Assembly: GCF_029589055.1 (NCBI RefSeq)
Contig: NZ_JARQZP010000006.1
Span: 124,001-188,000 of the forward strand
Source of the DNA: Vibrio hannami
GTDB lineage: Bacteria > Pseudomonadota > Gammaproteobacteria > Enterobacterales > Vibrionaceae
Direction: 5' to 3'
DNA: 64,000 nucleotides
In this document: positions 1 to 12,160 of the stretch, piece after piece
Layout of the letters: each line of letters starts with the position of its first letter
Numbering within the stretch: position 1 is the stretch's first letter
Translations under genes and position numbers: made by a program
The notes under the pieces: model-generated
Seen by the model: only the letters and a program-made list of their open reading frames with translations
What the model was told of the DNA's origin: nothing
Databases searched by the model: none

Positions 1-130
1 GAACTTCAAGAACAAGACGCTCTTGAGCTTCAACCACATTAAGCGCGTCATATACACGAGGTACATCGCCTTGTGGGAACTCTACGTCGACTACCGCACC
101 GATGATCTGTACGATCTTACCTGTAGCCAT
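1..130 (-). CDS. atpD: ATP synthase F1 beta subunit, N-terminal fragment cut by the window edge
   Basis: Only the first 43 codons are present. They read [18 protein letters not shown] and onward, the N-terminal beta-barrel of the catalytic beta subunit of F1 ATP synthase. The ATG is at 128-130 on the minus strand, 34 bases after the atpG stop, so this is the next gene of the atp operon. The catalytic P-loop domain lies outside the window. The identification rests on the N-terminal sequence and the invariant gene order A-G-D. Confidence 0.95.
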   Translation of the reverse strand, partial: MATGKIVQIIGAVVDVEFPQGDVPRVYDALNVVEAQERLVLEV

Positions 131-164
131 CGTTAATCCTCTAACTAATTAGTTTTACCAATGC

Positions 165-1034
165 TTAAACCGCTGCAGCACCACCTACAATCTCAGATAG
201 TTCTTGTGTGATAGCCGCCTGACGCGCCTTGTTGTACACAAGCTCTAAGTCTTCGATTAGGTTTGTTGCATTATCTGTTGCCGCCTTCATCGCAATCATT
301 CGGGCAGCCATTTCACATGCCAGATTCTCAACCACCCCCTGGTACACCTGAGATTCAACATAGCGAATCAACAGTGCATCCAGAAGCGGCTTCGGCTCTG
401 GCTCGTAAATGTAGTCCCATGAATGCTCGCGTTTCTGCAGCTCTTCATTTTCCGATTTAGGCAGTGGTAGCAATTGATCGATCGTTGGTTCCTGAACCAT
501 AGTGTTCACAAACTTGTTGAACACCACGTACAAGCGGTCCAATTCACCTTCATCATATTTCTTCAGCATCACGCCAACAGAACCAATCAGGTCTTCTACG
601 CTTGGGTTGTCACCAAGACCAGATACCTGAGCGGCCACCTTAGCGCCACTGTTGTTGAAAAATGCAGTCGCTTTTGAGCCAACAATTGCAAGCTCGATAT
701 CTGCACCCTTCTCTTTCCAGTCCTGAATGTCATGTATGGCTTTCTTGAACAAGTTAATGTTCAGGCCACCACAAAGACCGCGGTCTGTAGAAACGATGAT
801 GTAACCAACACGCTTAGCTTCGCGCTCTTCCAGATACGGATGTTTGTATTCTAGATTACCGCAAGCCAAATGACCGATCACTTTACGCATTGTTTCCGCG
901 TATGGACGAGAAGCTTCACGAGCGTCCTGAGAACGTCTCATTTTAGAAGCTGCTACCATTTCCATCGCTTTCGTGATCTTCTGAGTGCTTTTAACACTCC
1001 CGATCTTATTACGTATCTCTTTTGCGCCGGCCAT
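165..1034 (-). CDS. atpG: ATP synthase F1 gamma subunit
   Basis: This is the 289-residue central rotor shaft of F1, close to the usual 287 or so. The N-terminal helix ([20 protein letters not shown], with [12 protein letters not shown] after it) and the C-terminal helix (residues about 255-289, ending [13 protein letters not shown]) form the coiled coil that turns inside the alpha3beta3 ring and couples proton flow to ATP synthesis. It lies between atpA (62-base gap) and atpD on the same strand, as in the standard bacterial operon. Nothing is unusual. Confidence 0.97.
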   Translation of the reverse strand: MAGAKEIRNKIGSVKSTQKITKAMEMVAASKMRRSQDAREASRPYAETMRKVIGHLACGNLEYKHPYLEEREAKRVGYIIVSTDRGLCGGLNINLFKKAIHDIQDWKEKGADIELAIVGSKATAFFNNSGAKVAAQVSGLGDNPSVEDLIGSVGVMLKKYDEGELDRLYVVFNKFVNTMVQEPTIDQLLPLPKSENEELQKREHSWDYIYEPEPKPLLDALLIRYVESQVYQGVVENLACEMAARMIAMKAATDNATNLIEDLELVYNKARQAAITQELSEIVGGAAAV

Positions 1035-1096
1035 CGTATTACTCTCTCTCTATGGATTATTGCCAGTGACCTAACAGGCCACTTGCAAAGAACCAA

Positions 1097-2638
1097 TTAC
1101 CAAGTTTGGGTTGCCTTGAAATCGTCAACAATCTTCTTAAGTTGAGCTTCGATTTCATCGTTATAAGCACCCGTTTTGCTGATTTCTTCTGCGAAATCTG
1201 CAAAGTGGCTGTGAGCATACGATAGTAGAGCTGCTTCGAAGTCCAGAACCTTGTTAAGTTCGATATCTTCAAGATAGCCACGCTCTGCCGCAAAAATTAC
1301 CAGTGCCTGAGCAAATACTGACATTGGAGCATATTGCTTCTGCTTCATCAGTTCAGTAACCTTCTGGCCGTGGTCTAGCTGCTTCTTAGTTGCTTCATCA
1401 AGATCAGATGAGAACTGAGCAAACGCTGCAAGTTCACGGTATGCAGCAAGAGCTGTACGGATACCACCTGATAGTTTCTTGATGATCTTAGTCTGCGCTG
1501 AGCCACCTACACGAGATACTGAGATACCTGGGTCAACCGCAGGGCGAACACCAGAGTTAAACAGTTCTGTCTGTAGGAAGATCTGACCATCGGTAATCGA
1601 GATTACGTTAGTCGGTACGAATGCCGATACGTCACCAGCCTGTGTTTCGATGATAGGAAGAGCAGTCAAAGAACCAGTCTTACCTTTCACTTCACCGTTA
1701 GTGAAACGTTCTACATACTCTTCGTTTACACGAGCAGCACGCTCTAGTAGACGAGAGTGAAGGTAGAATACGTCACCCGGGAATGCTTCACGACCTGGTG
1801 GACGTTTAAGTAGTAGAGAGATTTGACGGTAAGCTACCGCTTGCTTAGATAGATCATCATAAACAATCAGAGCATCTTCACCGCGATCTCGGAAGTATTC
1901 ACCCATTGCACAACCTGCGTACGGTGCAAGGTATTGCAGCGCTGCAGATTCAGAAGCAGATGCAACAACTACGATGGTGTTTTCCAGCGCGCCGTGCTCT
2001 TCCAGTTTGCGTACTACGTTAGCGATAGTCGATGCTTTCTGACCAATTGCTACGTAGATAGAGTAAATACCTGAGTCTTTCTGGTTGATGATAGCATCGA
2101 TAGCCAATGCTGTTTTACCAGTCTGACGGTCACCGATAACAAGTTCACGCTGACCACGACCGATTGGGATCATGGAGTCAACAGACTTATAACCAGTTTG
2201 TACAGGTTGGTCTACCGATTTACGGTCGATTACACCCGGAGCGATAACTTCTACAGGAGAAGATAGCTTCGCTTCGATTGGACCTTTACCATCGATAGGC
2301 TCACCCAGTGTGTTAACCACACGACCAAGCATTTCAGGACCTACAGGTACTTCAAGAATACGACCTGTGCCTGTTACTTTCATGCCTTCCTTAAGGTCGG
2401 CATATGGGCCCATTACTACCGCACCAACCGAGTCACGCTCAAGGTTAAGTGCAAGTGCATAACGGCCACCCGGTACTTCAATCATTTCACCTTGCATCAC
2501 GTCCGCAAGGCCGTGGATGCGAATGATACCATCGCTTACCGATACGATAGTACCTTCATTACGAGCTTCACTAACAACTTCGAAAGATTCGATACGCTGT
2601 TTGATTAGATCGCTAATTTCCGTGGAATTTAGTTGCAT
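1097..2638 (-). CDS. atpA: ATP synthase F1 alpha subunit
   Basis: The 513-residue non-catalytic nucleotide-binding subunit of F1. The P-loop GDRQTGKT is near residue 170, and the segment around [13 protein letters not shown] carries the conserved Arg that reaches into the catalytic site of beta. I start it at [14 protein letters not shown] (2638). The reading frame extends five codons upstream (MGIGS), but those residues are absent from the family, and this start leaves a normal 14-base gap to atpH. It assembles with beta, gamma, delta and epsilon at the cytoplasmic face of the inner membrane. Confidence 0.96.
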   Translation of the reverse strand: MQLNSTEISDLIKQRIESFEVVSEARNEGTIVSVSDGIIRIHGLADVMQGEMIEVPGGRYALALNLERDSVGAVVMGPYADLKEGMKVTGTGRILEVPVGPEMLGRVVNTLGEPIDGKGPIEAKLSSPVEVIAPGVIDRKSVDQPVQTGYKSVDSMIPIGRGQRELVIGDRQTGKTALAIDAIINQKDSGIYSIYVAIGQKASTIANVVRKLEEHGALENTIVVVASASESAALQYLAPYAGCAMGEYFRDRGEDALIVYDDLSKQAVAYRQISLLLKRPPGREAFPGDVFYLHSRLLERAARVNEEYVERFTNGEVKGKTGSLTALPIIETQAGDVSAFVPTNVISITDGQIFLQTELFNSGVRPAVDPGISVSRVGGSAQTKIIKKLSGGIRTALAAYRELAAFAQFSSDLDEATKKQLDHGQKVTELMKQKQYAPMSVFAQALVIFAAERGYLEDIELNKVLDFEAALLSYAHSHFADFAEEISKTGAYNDEIEAQLKKIVDDFKATQTW

Positions 2639-2652
2639 GCTTCCAATCCCCA

Positions 2653-3186
2653 TTAAGACTGTAATGCATCGCTCAGGCGGCTTAATTGACCGCGCGTTGA
2701 GTTATCGATGATTAAGTCTCCGGCTCGAATAACAACCCCACCAAGTAGGGCCTCATCTACACTGCAATTCAGGTTAACTTTGCGTTCCAGACGCTGCTCA
2801 AGTTTGCTGCTGATATCTGCAATTTGTTTTTTGGTTAGTTCAGTTGCAGAAATAACTTCTGCATCAACCATCTTTTCATGCTCTTGTTTAAGAGCAAAAA
2901 ACTCATCACAAACTTCAGGAAGGGCCAATAGTCGGCCATTCTGAGCCATCACCTTCAGAAGGTTCTGGCCATGTTCATCAAACTGTTCGCCACAAATCGC
3001 GATAAATATTTCTGACAGTTTATCTGCAGACGCTGAACTGGTTAATAGTCCAACAATATCTTCATTCTTTGTAACTTCGGCAGCAAAGGTAAGCATCTGA
3101 CCCCATTGGTCTAATGCGCCTTTTTCTACCGCAAAATCAAACGCTGCTTTAGCATAGGGGCGTGCTATTGTAGTCAATTCAGACAT
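2653..3186 (-). CDS. atpH: ATP synthase F1 delta subunit
   Basis: The 177-residue delta (OSCP-type) subunit that ties the top of F1 to the b-subunit stalk. The N-terminal helical domain begins [20 protein letters not shown], typical of the family. The C-terminal part (about residues 135-177) contains the conserved segment around [14 protein letters not shown]. It sits between atpF (14-base gap) and atpA in the usual order and length. Confidence 0.96.
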   Translation of the reverse strand: MSELTTIARPYAKAAFDFAVEKGALDQWGQMLTFAAEVTKNEDIVGLLTSSASADKLSEIFIAICGEQFDEHGQNLLKVMAQNGRLLALPEVCDEFFALKQEHEKMVDAEVISATELTKKQIADISSKLEQRLERKVNLNCSVDEALLGGVVIRAGDLIIDNSTRGQLSRLSDALQS

Positions 3187-3200
3187 ATGCGCCCCTCGCT

Positions 3201-3671
3201 TTAAAGTTTTGCAGTAATGTTATCGAGAATATCTTTGTGCGCATCTTTATCGATGGAACGCTCAAGGATTTTCTCAGCACCAGCTAATGCCAGAGTAGCA
3301 ACTTGTTTGCGCAGGTCATCGCGCGCACGATTGCGTTCTGCTTCGATTTCAGCTTCTGCTTGAGTAAGAATCTTCTGGCGTTCTGCCTGAGCTTCTTCAC
3401 GAGCTTCGTCTACGATCTGTGCTTTACGCTTATTCGCTTGCTCAATGATCTCTGTTGCTGTGCGCTTCGCTTCTTTCAATTGATCAGAAGCGTTGGCTTG
3501 TGCCAGGTCTAGATCTTTTGCTGCTCTTTCAGCAGCCTGCAGACCGTCAGCAATTTTTTTCTGACGCTCTTCAATCGCATTCATGATTGGTGGCCACACG
3601 TATTTCATGCAGAACCACACAAACATTGTAAATGCTATTGCCTGACCTAGCAGAGTTGCGTTCATATTCAC
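3201..3671 (-). CDS. atpF: ATP synthase Fo b subunit
   Basis: The 156-residue peripheral stalk subunit. One N-terminal membrane helix (about residues 5-25, including [20 protein letters not shown]) is followed by a long charged helix rich in Ala, Glu, Lys and Arg that dimerises as a right-handed coiled coil and binds delta at its end. Size and order between atpE and atpH match the standard operon. The frame begins MNMNATLL; either Met could serve as the start. Confidence 0.96.
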   Translation of the reverse strand: MNMNATLLGQAIAFTMFVWFCMKYVWPPIMNAIEERQKKIADGLQAAERAAKDLDLAQANASDQLKEAKRTATEIIEQANKRKAQIVDEAREEAQAERQKILTQAEAEIEAERNRARDDLRKQVATLALAGAEKILERSIDKDAHKDILDNITAKL

Positions 3672-3735
3672 AACAGCTACCCCTCTCTATTTGTTCTTAA
3701 ACGACAAAGTTTCTATTTAGCTTTAGATCTGTCGA

Positions 3736-4014
<279 letters not shown>

Positions 4015-4049
4015 TTATTATGCCGAATAAAACTTTAAAAAAATTAATA

Positions 4050-4868
<819 letters not shown>

Positions 4869-5264
4869 TTATCCTATTTTTTTGTTGTTAATGAAAAACG
4901 CGGGCAAAAAGATATTAAGACCTAAAGCCAGCAAATAGGTTGTTTTTAGTGGAACAAGTTCCACTGGGATATACACGTAGGCTATAGAGAACAGGATTGC
5001 TGTGATAAGGATTTTCAGCGTTTCGCCGGTGTAAAACGAAACCGTTACAGCACGAGCCACCCTTGCGCCACTATACAAGAAAGCACAAAACGCAAAGACC
5101 GCATTTGCTATTACGAAGATACCACCGCCAATTAACGCAGACATTCCCCAGTCAATACTCACGGCTAGTGCCATTCCTATTGCCACTAATATAACCACGC
5201 TAGATTGAATCAATAACAATCGCTTTGCAAGCGCTCGTCCTGGTCTAGCCAGCGCAGCTACCAT
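4869..5264 (-). CDS. atpI: ATP synthase accessory protein I
   Basis: A 131-residue protein with four predicted hydrophobic helices (about residues 15-33, 38-60, 75-96 and 104-125). It is the first gene of the operon and ends 3 bases before atpB. AtpI is not part of the finished enzyme; in other bacteria it helps c-ring assembly or stability. The family is poorly conserved, so the call depends on position as much as sequence. The start at 5264 follows an AGAGGT ribosome-binding site. Confidence 0.88.
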   Translation of the reverse strand: MVAALARPGRALAKRLLLIQSSVVILVAIGMALAVSIDWGMSALIGGGIFVIANAVFAFCAFLYSGARVARAVTVSFYTGETLKILITAILFSIAYVYIPVELVPLKTTYLLALGLNIFLPAFFINNKKIG

Positions 5265-5329
5265 GTATTCTTACCTCTTTTTATACTTCCAACTTCGCAC
5301 ATATAACTGTGCATGGAATTTCGGCGAAA

Positions 5330-5357
5330 ATTATACGTTGAGCTATTATTAATGCAA
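5330..5357 (-). promoter_or_regulatory. Probable sigma-70 promoter of the atp operon
   Basis: On the minus strand, TTGCAT (5352-5357) is separated by 16 bases from a perfect TATAAT (5330-5335). It lies 65 bases upstream of the atpI start, in the 179-base gap to parB. This is the only good promoter match I see there. Transcription start is inferred, not shown. Confidence 0.6.
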
Positions 5358-5443
5358 TAAAAACGCAGCATTTAATAACAATTTTGTTTACAAACCTACA
5401 ACTTTCAAAATATCTGATGCAACAAGTGTAGCTTCTAAGCCAC

Positions 5444-6331
5444 TTATGAATCGCTATCAAGCAGTTTTATCAACTGCTCTAATTTGTGAGGTTCGTCAAA
5501 TGTTATTGTTAACTTAGACTTACCTTTACTGGAACGAACCAGAGAAACCTCTGAGCCAATACTTTTTGTTAATCTCTCAGATATATCAACTGCTTCCTGA
5601 TCAACTTCTTTGTCTTGCTGCTCTTTTTTAGGCTCTAAATATTTTTTTACAAATTTTTCGGCCTGACGAACCGTCATTTGCTTAGCCGCAATGACATTTG
5701 CTACTTCAAATTGCTGACCACTCTCCAGAGACAATAGCGTTCTTGCATGCCCCATCTCTAGTTTTTTCTGCTCAACAAGGCTTTTAACATCGGTATCCAG
5801 CTGATTGAGTCTTAGTAAGTTAGTTACTGTTGTTCTCGACTTCCCAATAACATCTGCGACCTGTTGATGAGTTAACTCAAATTCATCTTGAAGCCTTTCT
5901 AATGCCTGAGCTTCCTCAATCGCATTCAGATCTTCACGTTGAATGTTCTCAATCAGAGCCATTGCTATAGCAGCATTATCCTGAACGTTCTTTACAATAC
6001 ATGGGACCTGACGCAATCCAGCTTGCTTAGCCGCTCTCCAGCGTCGCTCACCTGCAATAATTTCGTAAGAACTATCAGCCAGCTGTCTAACAACAATAGG
6101 CTGAATAATCCCTTGAGACTGAATAGAAGCAGAAAGTTCTTCCAGAGCTTCGGGTGACATTTCTTTACGGGGCTGATAAATACCCGGTTTTAGATCGGAT
6201 ACAGAAATATCAGCCAATTCACCGTCAGCAGACAAAGATTGACTATGAGAAGCAATCTGTTGCTTCTCCCTGGCAATTGAACTGGTTGCCAGAAGCGCGT
6301 CCAGGCCTTTTCCTAAACCACGTTTAGACAT
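5444..6331 (-). CDS. parB: Chromosome partitioning protein ParB
   Basis: A 295-residue centromere-binding CTP-switch protein. Residues 94-105 (GERRWRAAKQAG) are the conserved box II of the CTP-binding domain. A helix-turn-helix (LTHQQVADVIGKSRTTVTN, about residues 153-171) reads parS, and the C-terminal 50 residues form the dimerisation domain. The 22-base gap to parA shows a parAB operon. ParB loads at parS, spreads, and is pulled by ParA; a parS-like palindrome exists in recF of this window. Confidence 0.95.
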   Translation of the reverse strand: MSKRGLGKGLDALLATSSIAREKQQIASHSQSLSADGELADISVSDLKPGIYQPRKEMSPEALEELSASIQSQGIIQPIVVRQLADSSYEIIAGERRWRAAKQAGLRQVPCIVKNVQDNAAIAMALIENIQREDLNAIEEAQALERLQDEFELTHQQVADVIGKSRTTVTNLLRLNQLDTDVKSLVEQKKLEMGHARTLLSLESGQQFEVANVIAAKQMTVRQAEKFVKKYLEPKKEQQDKEVDQEAVDISERLTKSIGSEVSLVRSSKGKSKLTITFDEPHKLEQLIKLLDSDS

Positions 6332-6352
6332 TTATGATTATTCCTCAAAAAT

Positions 6353-7126
6353 TTATGCGGGTACTTCTTCTCGGCGAAGCATCTCACCAGCTAAAGCTAA
6401 ATACGCTTTTGAACCAGCAGAATGTTTGTCATAGTACATAGCGGGTCTGCCATGACTTGGAGCTTCGGCAAGTCGCACATTTCTTGGAATAACAGTTCTG
6501 TATACTTTGTCACCAAAGTGCTTCTTAAGTTGATCAGATACTTCGTTCGACAGACGGTTACGCGGGTCGAACATGGTTCTGAGCAATCCTTCAATCTTCA
6601 AGTTTTCATTTACTACCGCAGCTAATTTGCTAATGGTATCCATCAATGCAGTTAAACCTTCAAGGGCGAAATACTCGCACTGCATTGGAACTAGCACTGA
6701 ATCTGCTGCGGCCATGGCATTGATTGTAAGTAGGTTTAGAGCAGGGGGACAATCTATAAAGATGAAATCATAGTTATCACGAACCATGGCTAAAGCATTT
6801 TTTAGCCTTACTTCGCGGGCAAATACTTCCATTAACTTGATTTCAGCGGCGGTTACATCACCATTTGCACCTATTAAGTCGTAACCTCCACTTGTCTTTC
6901 GACAAACAACTTCCTCAAATGGCGTATCTTCAACAAGCAGGTCATAAGCAGTCGCATCGATCTGATACTTATCAACGCCGCTAGCCATAGTTGCGTTGCC
7001 TTGAGGGTCGAGATCGATAACTAAAACTTTACGCTTTGTTGCTGCCATAGAAGCAGCAAGATTGACACAAGTGGTAGTTTTTCCTACTCCACCTTTCTGG
7101 TTAGCGATTGCTATGATTCTTCCCAC
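6353..7126 (-). CDS. parA: Chromosome partitioning ATPase ParA
   Basis: A 257-residue Walker-type ATPase. The deviant Walker A motif KGGVGKTT is at residues 11-18, with the signature Lys of the ParA/MinD family, and FIFIDCPPALN is the Walker B region. ATP-bound ParA dimers coat the nucleoid and draw the ParB-parS complex so that the origin segregates. It is co-directional with rsmG and mnmG upstream (11-base gap) and parB downstream, the conserved origin-proximal arrangement. Confidence 0.96.
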   Translation of the reverse strand: MGRIIAIANQKGGVGKTTTCVNLAASMAATKRKVLVIDLDPQGNATMASGVDKYQIDATAYDLLVEDTPFEEVVCRKTSGGYDLIGANGDVTAAEIKLMEVFAREVRLKNALAMVRDNYDFIFIDCPPALNLLTINAMAAADSVLVPMQCEYFALEGLTALMDTISKLAAVVNENLKIEGLLRTMFDPRNRLSNEVSDQLKKHFGDKVYRTVIPRNVRLAEAPSHGRPAMYYDKHSAGSKAYLALAGEMLRREEVPA

Positions 7127-7137
7127 AATTAACCTCT

Positions 7138-7773
7138 CTACAAACCCTTATCCGCTAAGGTTACTAGATGTCTTTCGCCTTCAAGCTCTGGAACTTTCAA
7201 AGCTTTGAAATCGATCACACTACACCAATCCGGTAACTCCGCAACCTCTTGCTCTGAATATTGTCCTTTTAGCGCAAAAAATTTACCTGTTTCTGGCTTT
7301 GGTAAATGGCGACACCATTCCACCATGTCCGTCATTGATGCAAAAGCCCGGCTCAATACAGCATCAAACTTTTCTTCCGGTTGAAACTCTTCAACACGAT
7401 TTTGTACAGTAGTTACATTCGTTATCTTCAACTCATGCAGTACCTGTTTAATAAACCGAATTCGCTTTCCAAGACTATCAAGAAGGAAAAACTCACAATC
7501 AGGTTTCATAATTGCTAGTGGAATGCCCGGCAGTCCTGGGCCAGTTCCAACGTCAATATATCTTTGCTCATTAAGAAGCGGGCTCACAACAATGCTATCG
7601 AGAATATGTTTCACTAACATATCCTCAGGCTTTCTGACCGAAGTTAAGTTATACGCTTTGTTCCACTTGTTCAATAACTCTACGTAACCAACCAGTTGCT
7701 GCCTCTGCTGTTCTGAAACATCAAGTTCAGTTTGCAAAAGAAGAGAATCAAGTTTTGTTCTAAGCGGATTCAT
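7138..7773 (-). CDS. rsmG: 16S rRNA (guanine527-N7)-methyltransferase RsmG
   Basis: A 211-residue SAM-dependent methyltransferase that makes m7G527 in the 530 loop of 16S rRNA. The SAM site is the [15 protein letters not shown] segment near residue 70, and the fold and length match GidB. Its ATG overlaps the mnmG stop by one base (TAATG), so the pair is likely translationally coupled. In other bacteria loss of this gene gives low-level streptomycin resistance. Confidence 0.96.
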   Translation of the reverse strand: MNPLRTKLDSLLLQTELDVSEQQRQQLVGYVELLNKWNKAYNLTSVRKPEDMLVKHILDSIVVSPLLNEQRYIDVGTGPGLPGIPLAIMKPDCEFFLLDSLGKRIRFIKQVLHELKITNVTTVQNRVEEFQPEEKFDAVLSRAFASMTDMVEWCRHLPKPETGKFFALKGQYSEQEVAELPDWCSVIDFKALKVPELEGERHLVTLADKGL

Positions 7774-9665
7774 TACTCTTCACCTTTCTTGAGTAAGCCT
7801 TGTTTTTTCAGATATACCAAAACAATGGAAATAGCGGCAGGGGTTATTCCAGAAATGCGAGACGCAATACCAATGGTGTCTGGTTTGGCGTCTTTAAGCT
7901 TGGCAACAACTTCGTTGGATAGTCCATGCACAGTGTCATAATCGAAATCTGCAGGGATCTTCGTATTTTCATGACGAAGCGATTTCTCAATTTCATCACG
8001 CTGACGCTGGATATAACCTTCATATTTAACCTGAATCTCAACTTGCTCAGCCGCTTGTTTATCTTCTAACGACGGAGAGAAAGCATCTAACTCGGTAAGC
8101 TGATCGTAGGTAATCTCAGGGCGTCTAAGAAGATCTTCACCGCTAGCTTCACGTGACATAGGCGTTTTCAGAAGAGCATTCAACGCATCAACCCCTTCTG
8201 ATTTAGGATTCATCCAGGTTTCTTTCAGGCGTTGACGCTCTTTTTCCATATTCTCGATCTTTTCGTTGAATCGAGCCCAACGCTCGTCATCAACCAATCC
8301 AAGCTCTCTGCCTTTTTCAGTCAAACGAAGATCTGCATTGTCTTCACGAAGCAGTAATCGATACTCAGCACGAGAAGTAAACATACGGTAAGGTTCTTTA
8401 GTACCCATTGTAGAGAGATCATCGATAAGAACGCCCATGTACGCCTCATCACGACGCGGGCTCCAGCCTTCTTTATCCTGAGAGTACAAACTAGCATTCA
8501 GACCAGCCATCAAACCTTGAGCAGCAGCTTCTTCATACCCTGTGGTACCGTTGATCTGTCCGGCAAAGAATAGCCCCTGAATATACTTATTTTCGTAAGT
8601 GTTCTTCAGATCTCTTGGATCAAAGAAATCGTACTCGATTGCATATCCTGGGCGAACAATATGAGCGTTCTCCATCCCTTTCATTGAACGAACAATCTGA
8701 ACCTGAACATCAAATGGTAAACTTGTTGAAATCCCATTTGGATAAAGCTCTGTCGTCGTTAAGCCTTCTGGCTCAATAAAGATCTGGTGACTGTTTTTAT
8801 CAGCAAAACGCATCACTTTATCTTCAATTGATGGGCAATAACGCGGACCAATACCTTCGATAACCCCAGCATACATAGGGCTTCGATCCAGGTTAGCCCG
8901 AATAACATCATGGGTCTTCTCATTTGTATGCGTTATATAACAAGGAATCTGACGCGGATGCTGTTCTCTGTTACCTAAAAACGAAAATACTGGTGTTGGG
9001 TTATCGCCGTGCTGAGCTTCCAACACTGAAAAATCAACACTATTAGCATCGATACGAGGAGGGGTACCCGTTTTTAGACGATCCACGCGAAGTGGCAAAT
9101 CTCGCAATCTGTTCGCTAAAGCGATCGATGGAGGATCGCCTGCACGGCCTCCTGAGGAGCTTTCCATACCAATATGGATCTTTCCTCCCAAGAAGGTACC
9201 AACGGTCAATACAACCGATTTGGCGAGGAATTTGAGCCCCATTTGAGTAATAACACCGGCTACACGATCATTTTCAACAATTAGATCATCTGCGGGCTGT
9301 TGAAATAAAGTCAGATTTGGAGTGTTTTCTAAAACGTTGCGAATGGCGTTTTTATAAAGAACGCGATCAGCTTGGGCTCGTGTAGCTCTGACAGCCGGCC
9401 CCTTAGATGCATTAAGTGTTCGAAACTGAATTCCAGCTTTGTCTATGGCTTGAGCCATGATACCACCTAGTGCATCAACCTCTTTTACCAAATGTCCTTT
9501 ACCTATACCGCCAATAGCCGGATTACATGACATCTGGCCTAAGGTATCGATATTGTGAGTCAGCAACAGAGTTTTGCATCCTGTTCTAGCTGATGCTAAT
9601 GCAGCTTCCGTTCCTGCATGTCCGCCACCAACGACGATAACATCAAATGATTCGTGATAAAGCAT
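7773..9665 (-). CDS. mnmG: tRNA uridine-5-carboxymethylaminomethyl modification enzyme MnmG
   Basis: A 630-residue FAD protein that works with MnmE to place the cmnm5 group on U34 of certain tRNAs. The FAD-binding [10 protein letters not shown] is at residues 13-22, and the conserved [13 protein letters not shown] follows near residue 46. The C-terminal helical domain for MnmE and tRNA binding is present. It flanks the left side of oriC, as in E. coli and Vibrio, and is read away from the origin. Its partner mnmE is encoded 1.1 kb beyond the other side of oriC. Confidence 0.97.
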   Translation of the reverse strand: MLYHESFDVIVVGGGHAGTEAALASARTGCKTLLLTHNIDTLGQMSCNPAIGGIGKGHLVKEVDALGGIMAQAIDKAGIQFRTLNASKGPAVRATRAQADRVLYKNAIRNVLENTPNLTLFQQPADDLIVENDRVAGVITQMGLKFLAKSVVLTVGTFLGGKIHIGMESSSGGRAGDPPSIALANRLRDLPLRVDRLKTGTPPRIDANSVDFSVLEAQHGDNPTPVFSFLGNREQHPRQIPCYITHTNEKTHDVIRANLDRSPMYAGVIEGIGPRYCPSIEDKVMRFADKNSHQIFIEPEGLTTTELYPNGISTSLPFDVQVQIVRSMKGMENAHIVRPGYAIEYDFFDPRDLKNTYENKYIQGLFFAGQINGTTGYEEAAAQGLMAGLNASLYSQDKEGWSPRRDEAYMGVLIDDLSTMGTKEPYRMFTSRAEYRLLLREDNADLRLTEKGRELGLVDDERWARFNEKIENMEKERQRLKETWMNPKSEGVDALNALLKTPMSREASGEDLLRRPEITYDQLTELDAFSPSLEDKQAAEQVEIQVKYEGYIQRQRDEIEKSLRHENTKIPADFDYDTVHGLSNEVVAKLKDAKPDTIGIASRISGITPAAISIVLVYLKKQGLLKKGEE

Positions 9666-9814
9666 TGAACGACCTTAGATAGAGCTAAAGAGACTGATGA
9701 CAAATATCAGACTCAAAGAAAATGGAATAATAAAAAGGAGCAGCATTTTACCTGTTTTGCTGCACTGAGAAAATCTATTTCACTATTTTTTGGTTTCGTC
9801 AGAAAAGATTAATG

Positions 9815-10118
9815 TATATATGATCTATATAAAGATCTTTTTATTAGATCTACTATTAGGGAAACATGATCTTGTGGGTAAGCAGAAAAAGATCAATAAG
9901 ATCATGAGTTAGAGAGTGATCAAATGATGTGATCAGGTTTTGATCTTCCTTTGTGATTGCTGGGATCAAAACGGCTACTTATCAACAGAGATTAAAAGTG
10001 ATCAAAGTTATTAATTGGATAACTATAGCTTGATCACTTGTTAATCTCAATTTTATCCACATTCGTTATTTTATGGTCTGAATAACTAAAGAGAATAAGT
10101 TCAGTTTAGTTATCCACA
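9815..10118. other. oriC: Chromosomal replication origin oriC
   Basis: The gap between mnmG and mioC holds 12 GATC sites between 9822 and 10035, far more than chance. At the left is an AT-rich unwinding element with three GATC-led 13-mer-like units starting at 9822, 9834 and 9847. DnaA boxes in the E. coli order are: an R1-like TGTGGGTAA (9873-9881), an R2-like TTATCAACA (9979-9987), an R3-like ATTGGATAA (10014-10022) and a perfect TTATCCACA (10053-10061). A further perfect box lies at 10110-10118, beside the mioC end. Layout and neighbours identify it as oriC of the main chromosome. Boundaries are approximate. Confidence 0.93.
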
Positions 10119-10163
10119 ATCTATGTATCTAACTCCGCCAGGTTTGTTTTCTTAGACTAAATG

Positions 10164-10598
10164 TTAAAATAAACTAATATGTGTTTTTAGCCATTCTTCT
10201 GCGGGCTCCTCAGGAACTTGAGACTCTAGCACATCTATTGTAAAGCACTCTGCTATTGGCTTTGCGCCTATATCACATAGAACTTCGTACGCTCGTTTTC
10301 CTGCCTGGCAGAAGGTGTCATAGCTTGAATCTCCAATTGCCACTACTGCAAATTTAACATGTTGCATCTTTGGTGGTGTTGCAATCAGGCTGTTGATAAA
10401 GGGTTGGATATTTTCCGGATAGTCACCAGCACCATGTGTAGAAGTGATGATCAGCCAGGTTCCCTGGGTCGGAATGTCTTCCAGGACAGGGTTGTTGTGG
10501 ATCTCTGTCTCTAGGCCACTTTCAATCAGGAGATCGCTAAGATGATCGCCAACATATTCTGCACCACCAAGTGTGCTACCTGTAATTATCTGGATCAT
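10164..10598 (-). CDS. mioC: Flavodoxin-like protein MioC
   Basis: A 144-residue short-chain flavodoxin that binds FMN. The phosphate-binding loop is SGSTLGG-like ([16 protein letters not shown], residues 4-19), and [11 protein letters not shown] is the second FMN loop. The start chosen is MIQIITGST (10598); the frame runs six codons further up, but those residues are not in the family and a GAGG lies 12 bases before this Met. It is read towards oriC, and in E. coli its transcription influences the origin. Biochemical role is ill-defined; electron supply to biotin synthase has been reported. Confidence 0.92.
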   Translation of the reverse strand: MIQIITGSTLGGAEYVGDHLSDLLIESGLETEIHNNPVLEDIPTQGTWLIITSTHGAGDYPENIQPFINSLIATPPKMQHVKFAVVAIGDSSYDTFCQAGKRAYEVLCDIGAKPIAECFTIDVLESQVPEEPAEEWLKTHISLF

Positions 10599-10744
10599 AG
10601 TCAGATATAGCCTCATTAATGTGTGTTAATTGAGATCCAGTATTCAATGAAATTGTATTGGAATCAACGGTATTGAGTGAAGGGACTTTTAGGCTTGGAG
10701 AACGGTAGGAGCCTAGAGTGTTATTTGGGATAATGACACGTATT

Positions 10745-10768
10745 AAAAAGGGAGCTATAAAGCTCCCC
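10745..10768 (-). terminator. Rho-independent terminator after mnmE
   Basis: Read on the minus strand, GGGAGCT and AGCTCCC form a 7-bp stem with a TTAT loop, followed by TTTTT. It starts 7 bases after the mnmE stop codon and separates mnmE from mioC. Confidence 0.8.
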
Positions 10769-10774
10769 TGGTAA

Positions 10775-12136
10775 CTACTTCCCGATACAGAAAGAAGTAA
10801 ATATCCTTCCCAGAAGGTCATCAGAGGTGAACTCCCCGGTAATTTCATTCAGGTGTTGCTGAGCAATTCGAAGCTCTTCAGCGAGTATTTCGCCAGCCAT
10901 AAAGCCTTCGAGTTGTTGTTGACCAATATCAAAGTGCTCTGCTGCCTTTTCTAGCGCATCTAAATGTCGTCTGCGCGCCATAAAGCCACCTTCGCTGTTC
11001 CCAGCAAAGCCCATACACTCTTTCAGATGATTACGAAGTGCATCAACCCCTCCGCCTGTTTTTGCGGAGAGACGAATTAGAGTCGGAGAATTAACATGAC
11101 AAATCCCAAGCTCTTCCTGAGTCTGATCGGCTTTATTACGGATCACTGTCATTCCAATGTTTTCAGGTAAGCGATCAATAAAGTCTGGCCAAATATCTTT
11201 TGGATCTGTTGCATCGGTTGTTGTTCCGTCAACCATGAATAGTACACGATCGGCCTGAGCTATTTCTTCCCAGGCTCTATCTATGCCAATACGTTCTACT
11301 TCGTCTGAAGCATTGCGCAAACCAGCGGTATCAATAATATGCAGAGGCATACCATCGATGTGGATATGCTCTCTCAGAACATCTCGTGTTGTTCCTGCTA
11401 TATCAGTGACTATGGCGGTATCTTTACCTGAAAGGGCATTGAGCAGGCTTGATTTACCAGCGTTTGGGCGACCCGCGATAACCACCTTCATACCTTCACG
11501 CATGATGGCTCCTTGATTAGCTTCCTTACGAACAGCCTCAAGGTTATCAATAATGGTTTGTAAGTCCCCACTTACTTTTCCATCTGACAGAAAATCGATC
11601 TCTTCTTCCGGGAAATCAATAGCCGCTTCTACATAAATGCGCAGATGGATAAGTGACTCCACCAGCGTATTTATGCGTTTTGAAAACTGTCCCTGAAGCG
11701 ATTGAAGAGCTGATTTGGCAGCTTCTTCTGAGCTTGCATCGATAAGGTCGGCAATAGCTTCTGCCTGGGTTAAATCCATCTTATCGTTCAGGAAGGCTCG
11801 TTCTGAAAACTCTCCTGGACGAGCTGGACGTACTCCGGATATCTCCAGTATGCGTTTAATCAACATGTCCATAACTACCGGACCACCATGTCCCTGAAGC
11901 TCGAGAACGTCTTCTCCGGTAAACGAGTGCGGGTTAGGGAAGAACAGAGCGATGCCCTGGTCAAGTTCGGTACCATCTGCCATTTTAAATGGCAGGTATT
12001 CTGCGTATCTTGGCCTTAGAGCTTTACCTGTTACTTCTTGTGCTACTTCAGCTGCTTTTGAGCCTGATACACGGATAATTCCCACACCACCACGGCCGGG
12101 TGCTGTTGCCTGAGCAACAATAGTGTCTGTAGTCAT
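10775..12136 (-). CDS. mnmE: tRNA modification GTPase MnmE
   Basis: A 453-residue GTPase that acts with MnmG on U34 of tRNA. It has an N-terminal tetrahydrofolate-binding domain (residues 1-118), a helical domain, and an inserted Ras-like G domain with G1 GRPNAGKSS (about 223-231), G3 DTAG, and NKAD as the G4 motif. It ends in the diagnostic CIGK, whose Cys is needed for activity. Standard length. It stands alone between the mnmE terminator and yidC, with its own likely promoter in the 319-base gap upstream. Confidence 0.96.
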   Translation of the reverse strand: MTTDTIVAQATAPGRGGVGIIRVSGSKAAEVAQEVTGKALRPRYAEYLPFKMADGTELDQGIALFFPNPHSFTGEDVLELQGHGGPVVMDMLIKRILEISGVRPARPGEFSERAFLNDKMDLTQAEAIADLIDASSEEAAKSALQSLQGQFSKRINTLVESLIHLRIYVEAAIDFPEEEIDFLSDGKVSGDLQTIIDNLEAVRKEANQGAIMREGMKVVIAGRPNAGKSSLLNALSGKDTAIVTDIAGTTRDVLREHIHIDGMPLHIIDTAGLRNASDEVERIGIDRAWEEIAQADRVLFMVDGTTTDATDPKDIWPDFIDRLPENIGMTVIRNKADQTQEELGICHVNSPTLIRLSAKTGGGVDALRNHLKECMGFAGNSEGGFMARRRHLDALEKAAEHFDIGQQQLEGFMAGEILAEELRIAQQHLNEITGEFTSDDLLGRIFTSFCIGK

Positions 12137-12160
12137 TTGTTAAATTCCGGGGATGTTGGG

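Noticed and set aside
8146..8161. TTCACGTGAC in mnmG as a parS site
   Set aside because: Only the central bases match; the outer arms do not form the palindrome.
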